Source: Neoceratodus forsteri
Taxonomy: Eukaryota > Chordata > Ceratodontiformes > Ceratodontidae
DNA: 64,000 nucleotides
NCBI GenBank assembly: GCA_016271365.2
Contig: CM057452.1
Span: 1,247,159,001 to 1,247,223,000 of the forward strand
Direction of reading: 5' to 3'
This document shows, piece after piece, positions 57,063 to 64,000 of the stretch. Under the pieces are notes generated by a model. It did no database searches. It was not told the origin of the DNA and saw nothing but the letters and a program-made list of their open reading frames with translations. The number at the start of each line of letters is the position of its first letter. Position 1 is the stretch's first letter. Both the position numbers and the translations under genes were made by a program.

Positions 57063-57889
57063 TATGATTTTGCCATTCTTTCCGAGTCGCTTACCTGCTG
57101 TGTGACCCCCCCAGCCTACCGTTGGTGACTTCAGATTATACCGCTGCTGCAGTTTGAATTCTGGCACCATTTTCTGCCGAGCTGAAAAGCAGAAGCACCG
57201 ATTGGCCCCAAAACTTTTACTGACGCTGGGCTAGGAGATTTAAAGCAGCGTAGACTGCTGCTGATTTTAACAGACTGGAACTTATTGTGGGGGTAGGCGG
57301 CTCTGTCCCTGCATCCAGAAGCATGCGCCACGGGGTTGAGGTGCCGGAACCGGGTGGACCTCCCCTGCAGACAGAAAAATGAGTGTAATTGCTGGGACAC
57401 TTTCTGCTGATTAGTCGGGAACTGAAGGGGTTGTGGAGGGGCTGGGAGCTGCACACAGGAGCTCTACTGGACTTGATTTTGCCATTCTTCCCGAGTCGCT
57501 TACCTGCTGTGCGACCCCCCGGCCTGACGTTGGTGACTTCAGATCGTACCCCTGCTGCAGTTTGAATTCTGGCACCATTTTCTGATGAGCTGAAAGGTAG
57601 AAGCGCCAATTGGCCCCAAAACTTTTGCTGACGCTGGGCTGGAGATTTAAAGCAAGCGCGGACTGCTGCTGATTTTACAACAGACTGGAACTAGTGTAGG
57701 GAGCGGGCAGCCCTTGCCCTTGCATCCATGAAGCCGCTGCGCCCGCGGGGTTGAGGTGCCGAGCAGGCGGACCTCCTGCAGATAGAAAATTGAGTGTAAT
57801 TGTTGGGACACTTTCTGCTGATTAGTCGGGACCTCAAGGGGTTGTGGAGGGGCTGGGAGCTGCACACAGGAGCTCTACTGGACTTGATT
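57063..57889 (+). repeat. Two tandem units of about 408 bp upstream of L2-D
   Basis: Units begin gattttgccattctt at about 57066 and 57474 and end ...gagctctactggac. They agree closely over their whole length with small indels. The second runs into the 5' flank of L2-D at about 57890. The GC-rich, CCAAT-containing text and the place upstream of a LINE ORF are like promoter monomers of some LINE 5' UTRs, but this is an inference. Confidence 0.75.
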
Positions 57890-60735
57890 TATCGGCCCAC
57901 CTGCCCACTCCATTCCCTCATCCCGTTAAATACCAAGTAGCCACGCCTCAGTTTAACATTGGCCAATTAAACTGAGTTAGAGTGATATGAACAGCATCAA
58001 GACGCCTTGTAGTCTCTTGGTGTTCCCTTCTGGCTACAGTGCAGTGCCTACTCTCACCCAGACTTGCTAACTGTCTGACAGTCTGAACCCTGTGATAAAA
58101 TTCATAGTGGTGATCTTCTCTTGCCAGTGTAATCAACTTATAGCCGGTCTTATTGCATTATTCGTAACTGATATATTTCAATCCCGTTTGTCTGCTGTGT
58201 ACCAGTATAACTACATCCTGTTCAGCCTAACTCATGCCTGTGGAAGTAATCACTGCCAGCATAATTTTTATTCCTATCTACCTATCTCATGCACGCAAAA
58301 CAAATCTAGTTGCCTCTAGACTGTTAACCTACATGGTATCCTCTAGTCTCGTGGTGGGAAAACCTGCAGGGTAATTCTCTGGTCTCTTGGTGGCAAACTA
58401 GACACATGCCAGAAAGGTGGCACTGTACCTATTGTTCTGTTTACTTGTCTGCCCAAACCTATGTCTGACGTCTCCCATATGATTACTACTAGCACTATGG
58501 CTCTACTAGTCAGCTAACTGTCTTTATCACATAATAATACACTAGTTGTTCTTGAGATAAGTGCCAGTAAGGTACAAATAATCTATTTCCCACCATTTGC
58601 CAGACTACTAAATACCTGTTTGGCACTGTCCTGTGTCCATTGGTGACCTATGGTGGAAATCCCCTTCCTGTCTCTGCCGGACAACCATACTGGGGCAATA
58701 ATGCGACTTCCTGAGCTCCCATCAAAGCTAGTCCTGTGCCAGTTACTCCTGGGCACTATCGCCACTGTGATCCTTACTGCGTCATGGATCCCCTGGATCT
58801 CAAGGGCGGATGACCCCTTGAAAAGAGACCCCTGGTGTACGTGTGTCCAGCCGGTGGAGTCTGACTTCACCTTCTCAAACATTCTAGTAGACGGCTCACC
58901 CCTGACCTGGGTCCTCAGTGGTCTTAACCTGAGGAGCCTTCTGAGACCTGCCCGAAAGGTCAGGTGTTATGACCGAAAGTCACAGAACAAGGATAGATCT
59001 CCTCCATTAAGGCATCTATTCTGGCTCCTGCTGGTGACCCTTGTGCTAGCAGGGGACATAGAACTAAACCCAGGACAATCACTCCAGTCCTCACTTACAC
59101 TGGCGGGCTGGTCGGCGGTAAAAGGGCTGAAGGTAGCCCATCTTAATATCAGAAGTCTACTGCCAAACCTGACGGAACTTCGTGTCTGGGTAACTCATCA
59201 TAGTCCAGACATTCTTGGCATTACAGAAACCTGGCTGAAACCTTCCACCCCAAACTCTGTATGTGCCTTCCCTGGTTATGACCTCATCCATCGTGATCAT
59301 CCGGGAAGAAAGAGAGGTGGTGGTATCCTGGTCTACTACAGGAGCCATCTTAATCTATCTGCCCTACCTCATCAACAGACAGTGCAGTCTCCCTGTGAGA
59401 CACTGCACACGGTGCTGTTACTAGGGATGACAAAAAAGATACACATTGTATACACCTACAATCCTCCAAAGGGAGGCATAGAGGGACTGACTGGCCTCCT
59501 TGACACAGTTGGTGCAGTAACACGGCAGAATGAGTTAATCATTCTGGGTGACCTCAACCTCAATTGGCTGGGTGGCAACACCAAAGCCTTTGAACCATCA
59601 CTTGCTGGTCTCTCACTGACACAGCTTGTCAAGGATCCTACCAGATGCTCTACAAATGATGGTAAGAGCTCCCTCCTGGACTGGATCTTGACAAATAGAC
59701 CTGATAGGATCAGCTCGTCTGGTATCCTACCTGATTCTATCTCTGATCACTCCCCGGTGTACTGTGTCTGGCGGATCCCACTTCTGAAAATACCCCATAA
59801 AATTATCCAGATCAGAGACTACTCTAGGTTTGATCTATCCTCCTTTCAAAATGATATCAAGTACACTGACTGCTCGACAGTATGGAATGCTCAGGACTCC
59901 ACATCCGCTGTCAGTCACTTCCTCATCTCGTTAAGGGTCCTGCAGGAGAAACATGCCCCCCTCATCAGACGGAGGGTGAGGGGAATGGCTACTAAATGGC
60001 TTCTTGGTAGTCTCCTGGCCCTCCTCAACACCAGAGATAAGTGCTGGGCCAAGTTTAAGGCCACGGCTGACCAGGCTATCTTTCAGAGATACAGAAAACT
60101 CAGAAATGAGTGCAAAAAGAACATAAGGATAGCCAAGAGTGAGTTCTGCAAATCTGCGTTACTGAACTCTGCTAGGGATCCAAGGAGGTTCTGGAGGAAT
60201 ATTAAACACGTTGTGAGTGGTACACAGAGCGCTGAGTCCACTGATATGATAATTGAAGGTTCCAGCTGCAACAACTCAGAAACCATTGCCAACTCCTTCA
60301 ATCATTATTTTTCTGATCTGTCCGAGTATACCTCGACATTCCCCAATGGTAGTGGTGTCAGCGACAGCCAGCTCATAGCACCATCATCACCCCGCCTGCC
60401 CTTTCTGTTCAGGGCAGTGGTGGCTCAAGAGGTGCAGAAACTGCTAGCTGGACTCTCTTCCTTCTCAAGTGCTGGCGAAGATGGCTTGGAACCAAAGCTC
60501 CTCAGTCTCGGTGCCCCCTGGCTTGCCCCTCTGGTGGCACACATCTTCAATCTGTCCCTGTTAACTGGAGTTATCCCAGACATATGGAAGGTTGCCAGGG
60601 TAGTCCCAATCCTTAAACAGGGGAACCCTAAACTGATCGAGAACTAACGCCCCATATCCATCCTATCCGCAGTTAGCAAACTTCTGGAGAAAGTTGTGGC
60701 AGGGCAACTCTCAGAGTACTTACAGGCATATGCAG
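57890..60735 (+). mobile_element. L2-like LINE (copy D), 5' half present, 3' half missing
   Basis: A plus-strand LINE keeping its 5' UTR (57890-58650), a 2A-containing N-terminus and an intact-looking endonuclease. The RT stops near 60735, inside the 'LSEYLQAYAG' stretch. Losing the 3' rather than the 5' half is unusual for a LINE and points to a later insertion or deletion at 60735. Confidence 0.85.
58650..60647 (+). pseudogene. L2-D ORF: 2A-like motif, APE endonuclease, RT start
   Basis: A 665-codon frame from ATG 58650 (58701 is an alternative start). Residues 1-130 include hydrophobic segments (about 24-45) with no known fold. Residues 125-143 have a hydrophobic run followed by AGDIELNPGQ: the ribosome-skipping 2A signature DxExNPGP, but with Q for the final P. 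The endonuclease follows: HLNIRSL (about 164), GITETW, GGGILVYYRSHL, GDLNLNWLGG, LDWILTN, SISDHSPVY. All expected catalytic residues look present. An RT linker follows, then the frame ends at a TAA at 60645 where NYRPISIL is expected (RPISIL continues after the stop). Known from CR1/L2/Crack-type LINEs; the rest of the RT is absent. Confidence 0.85.
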
Positions 60736-61135
60736 GGACACTGGTTTTCCGCATGCGCGGAATAACGGAGGTTTAAGCGGAATCCTGATTGGTCCACGTT
60801 ATTTCAACGCGAAAACGGAAGTAGCGTTTGTTCACGGAGTGTCCATGAACTTAGCCCTTTAAAAGCAAACACGGCGTGGGTTTCTTTCTCGTTGCTGTTC
60901 ACTCGTTGTGGTGTTGCTGCCTTCTCATTTCAGTGTTTCCTGCGGTCATCATCTGGATCGTCTGAACAGAAATCGCACTGCCGGTAAGTTTATTTGCTGC
61001 ACAGTTCTGTATTTGGTTCATTTAGGGAGCCTACTATTAAACGGACACAGAAGAAGTCTAAGGAAGCCCAGTAGTTGACTGGGTGAAACATGTCTTTTTA
61101 CTCTTTTTTTTTTTTTGCAGACTACACAGGCTGAC
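60736..61135 (+). other. GC-rich segment with promoter-like and intron-like signals
   Basis: After the L2-D break, text starting cactggttttccgcatgcgc begins a GC-rich segment. It holds a CCAAT-type attggtcc (about 60794), CpG-rich DNA, a donor ccggtaagttt at about 60990 and a pyrimidine run with acceptor tttttgcag|act at about 61130. It looks like the 5' end of a gene or of a DNA transposon. No coding frame follows, and the outer end of any TIR is not in the window. Confidence 0.4.
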
Positions 61136-61340
61136 GATATGCCTTCGTAGACTACACAGAGTCCTCACACACATCCACAAACTCCATAGATTGGCCACAC
61201 ACATTCACTAACTGGATACCAAATGCAAAATGTCCACACACCTTCACAAACTGTACAAACTGTCGACACACTTTTACAAACTACACAAACTCACCACTTA
61301 GCTTTATAAACTGATCACACACTTAAACTTCGCAAACCGT
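61136..61340 (+). repeat. Imperfect short tandem repeats, CA-rich
   Basis: Words of about 28-35 bp of the form cacacac-ttcacaaactg recur about six times with changes. Confidence 0.6.
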
Positions 61341-61679
61341 CCAATTTCTATATTTTCTCCTGCCTTCCTGCCGCTGGTTGCTGTGCCATGCAAGTAAGAA
61401 TACTTTGTACTTTGATGCATGAGATTGATGATGAAATGATGCTGTGCCTCTTTGTCCGTATGCGTAATTTTATTATTAGTGAAGCGAGCGGGTGGGTGAG
61501 TGGGATCACGTCGTCCTTGCCTGCTGTACAAAAATTGGAATTGTTTGCGATTACCGATTTTGTGGGTGTGTGTGTCCTGAATAGTTGCTTGGATCACTGT
61601 TTTCATTAAAAAGATATGCTAGGCCCATCCATTCATAAGTTTTAGCTGTCCCCTAAATACTGTACAAACATAACATTGA

Positions 61680-62900
61680 AGATGTGAGGCTGATGCTGTT
61701 TTTGTTTGGGGGGGGTCACACTGCTACCAAATGCCATTTTACTTTTGATTGATGGGTGGGGGTCTGGCCACCATGTGTCCTTCATGAGTGCTGAACAATC
61801 ATGTCTGTGTCCAGGGGAAGGGTGCTACTCAAGTCTGTGTCCTAGGTGGGAGGTGTTCTGGCCATGCCCTGGTGTTGTTGCTTCTGGTTGTGCGGGTTTC
61901 TTGCAGGGGCTGGGGTGTTTTCTGGCTGTGTTTGGGGTTGTTGTCTGGGGGGTTTGCTGGTGGGGTGTCTGGGAGGGTTGCTTGAGATGGGGACTGTTAA
62001 TGTTTTTTGCTGGGGGGACAGTCTGCATTTGGGACAGGTGGGTCCAGGTTTGGTCTTGTGGTTTGATGGCAGTGTGCTTGTCCATGTAAGCTGGTGGGGC
62101 TGGTTTGTTGCTGGGTAGTATCAGGATAGGTAGAAGACCATGCTTGTCCCTTGGGGTGGTGCGTGGCTTGGGGATTTGCTGGCTGGGTGACTGGGGTTGC
62201 TAGGGGAGATGTATGTTCTGTGGGGCAGGAGTTTCAGGAGTCAAAAATTACATTTGTCAGACACTAGCTAGCAGGACTGGGGAAAATTCACAACCCCCAT
62301 AGGCTTGCCTTGCTGGGCTGGTGGGGTGGGGAGGGGACAGTGGCCACATGCATGCTCGTGGGGTGGATACAATCAATGGCCGTGTTGGGCTAGGTGTGTT
62401 TGTGGATGGGGTGGTCTGTGTTTGTGGTTCTGGAGGGCAGTCTGTGTAGCTAGCAGGTCTGCTGACTGACTGGGGAAAACTCACCACCCCAAAAGTGGTG
62501 TAATTACTGAAATGGTGACTTCTCCAGTGCAAGCCCACAGGTTTAGTTAAACCTTAGTAGCTTAGATACAAAATCAGCATTTGGCTAGTGACTGGGACAG
62601 TGTCTGTGCTGTTCTGTAAGGATGGGGAACAGCATTGGTGCCAGTCCGTCGAGGTGTGGAAGAGCATTCGTGCTGGTCCATCAAGGTGTGGAAAAGTGTC
62701 TATGTAGCTCAGGCAGGGTTGGTGGAGTGGTTGCCTGGTCGGGCTTGTGGGGTTCAGTGGGGAGAGGGGCCAGGCTGGTCTGTGGGTGTGGAGAGTGGCC
62801 GCACTGTTCAGTCAGGGTGGGGAGAGTGCTAACAAGTCTGTGGGGGGTTGGAGAGATGTTTGTGGGTATGAGAGTAGCAGTGCTGATTTGCCCTGCCAGC
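61680..62900 (+). repeat. G/T-rich minisatellite-like region
   Basis: The plus strand is strongly G/T-rich, with recurring gctggtggggctgg, ctgactggggaaaa and gtgtggagagtgg words. There is a duplicated block at about 62265 and 62455. ORFs in this region on both strands read only low-complexity text. Confidence 0.6.
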
Positions 62901-63164
62901 TTTGTACTGCTGTCCAGACTGTTCTGCTTCCTTGTGCTGCACCTGACCTGCACTGCCATCCTGCTGGCTTTCTTAGTTCTTGCTGTAGTCTTCTTCCCCA
63001 GATTGCCTTGTTGCTGTTGTTTGAAGGGGAAATGTAGGAGGGAAAATGGAGGGTTGGGGTACATAAGCTGGCATGATTATTATTATATATAAAAAAAAAG
63101 GCTTGGATATGGATATGGGTGGCATTGGATGTTGGTGTTTGATGGACGGCTGAGGGACGGCTCG

Positions 63165-63860
63165 GGAGATGGGTATGCATGCTGGAGAAAACTGGTTCTG
63201 GCCTTGGAGGGAAGGGTAGACTGGCAGTGGCACAGAATCATTTTTTTCCAGCATGTGCCAGGCTTCGGTCCGTGCCTCACTCCACTGGTTTGTTGTTTGA
63301 TGGTTGGCAGATGGGCACACTGGGCGGACTGGTGCACATGCTGGGGAAAAATGGTTCTGGCCTTGGAGGAGGGGTGGACTGGCAGTGGCACAGAACCATT
63401 TTTCCAGCATGTGCACCAGGCTTCCGGTCCGTGCCTCGCTCACTGGTTTGTTGTTTGATGGTCGGCAGATGGGCACACTGGGCGGACTGGTGCACATGCT
63501 GGGGAAAATGGTTCTGGCCTTGGAGGGAGGGTGGACTGGCAGGTGGCACAGAACCATTTTTCCAGCATGTGCGCCAGGCTTCCGGGTTCGTGCCTCGCTC
63601 CACTAGTTTGTTGTTTGATGGTCGGCAGATGGCCACACTGGGCAGACTGGTGCACATGCTGGGGAAAAATGGTTCTGGCCTTGGAGGGAGGTGTGGACTG
63701 GCAGTGGCACAGAACCATTTTTTCCAGCATGTGCACCAGGCTTCCGGGTCCTTGCCTCGCTCCACTGGTTTGTTGTTTGATGGTCGGCAGATGGGCACAC
63801 TGGGCGGACTGGTGCACATGCTGGGGAAAAATGGTTCTGGCCTTGGAGGGAAGGGTGTTT
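63165..63860 (+). repeat. 160-bp satellite with an internal hairpin
   Basis: The word ggcggactggtgcacatgct is at about 63322, 63480, 63640 (one change) and 63802, so spacing is 158-162 bp. About 4.5 units are present. In each, tggtgcacatgctgggg ... aatggttctg is inverted later as cagaaccatt ... ccagcatgtgcacca, a stem of about 28 bp. Several long ORFs in both strands are only translated repeat. Confidence 0.88.
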
Positions 63861-63904
63861 TATATTTTGTTGGTTGTACTTCCATGAAAGAAATACAGTA
63901 CAAA

Positions 63905-64000
63905 ATGTGTGCATGTGTGTGTGCCTGCGCATGTCTGTGTGTGCATGTCTGTGCATGTCTGTGCATGTCTGTGCATGCGTGTGTCTGTGCATGTCTGTGC
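63905..64000 (+). repeat. (tgcatgtctg)n-type microsatellite at the right edge
   Basis: Repeated tgtgcatgtctgtgcatgtc text runs off the window. Confidence 0.9.

Noticed and set aside
57217..57609. 130-aa minus ORF over the 408-bp units
   Set aside because: It spans a unit boundary and is a low-complexity translation of the repeat.
62681..63992. Long ORFs on both strands near the right edge (up to 229 aa)
   Set aside because: They translate the 160-bp satellite and G/T-rich repeat in several frames at once, with no domain signature.

Overview
The window looks like intergenic DNA from a large, repeat-rich vertebrate genome. I found no complete host gene. Almost everything recognisable is a transposable element: CR1, L2-like and Tx1/L1-type LINEs, a Penelope-like element, a Tigger/pogo DNA transposon, one LTR element, several tRNA-derived SINEs, MITE-like palindromes and satellites. 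This mix fits an amphibian (a caecilian, for example) or another large-genome sarcopterygian. No single sequence settles the species.

Layout. 1-2848: CR1 on the minus strand with esterase ORF1, endonuclease and reverse transcriptase (RT). 2849-4605: minus-strand L2-like LINE split by a CR1 3' end. 4972-9566 and 9813-16060: two minus-strand Tx1/L1 LINEs, one holding a 177-bp palindromic MITE, the other a 560-bp SINE with a perfect 16-bp target duplication. 19090-19930: RT remnant. 20190-26793: plus-strand L1 with both ORFs and an 18-bp target duplication, inserted into an unusual CATATG-palindrome repeat. 27346-31190: tandem repeats, a MITE, a fold-back, an L2 3' half and a tRNA-like satellite of about 300-bp units. 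31247-43389: one Tigger transposon opened by an L2 LINE, a 7.0-kb LTR element and a SINE. 43497-47972: a 4.5-kb palindrome built from two head-to-head Penelope-like ends. 48240-53845: SINEs, an L2 tail and a TIR element enclosing five 80-bp units. 53848-57062: CR1 pieces. 57063-60735: an L2-like LINE with two 408-bp upstream units and an ORF carrying a 2A-like motif. 60735-61135: a GC-rich, intron-bearing segment. 61140-64000: G/T-rich minisatellites and a hairpin satellite.

The main candidate for something undescribed is the LTR element at 33798-40843. Its LTRs match closely and it has a 4-bp target duplication. Its interior shows no gag, protease, RT or integrase. On the minus strand it instead carries a promoter-like GC region, intron-like splice signals and a reading frame of about 400 codons, split by one TAG, for a zinc-binding-type protein I do not recognise. 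Other unusual items are the tRNA-like satellite, the TIR-plus-80-bp array, the Penelope palindrome and a long tRNA-SINE family present in four copies. Coordinates of element ends are estimates read by eye unless a target duplication is cited.
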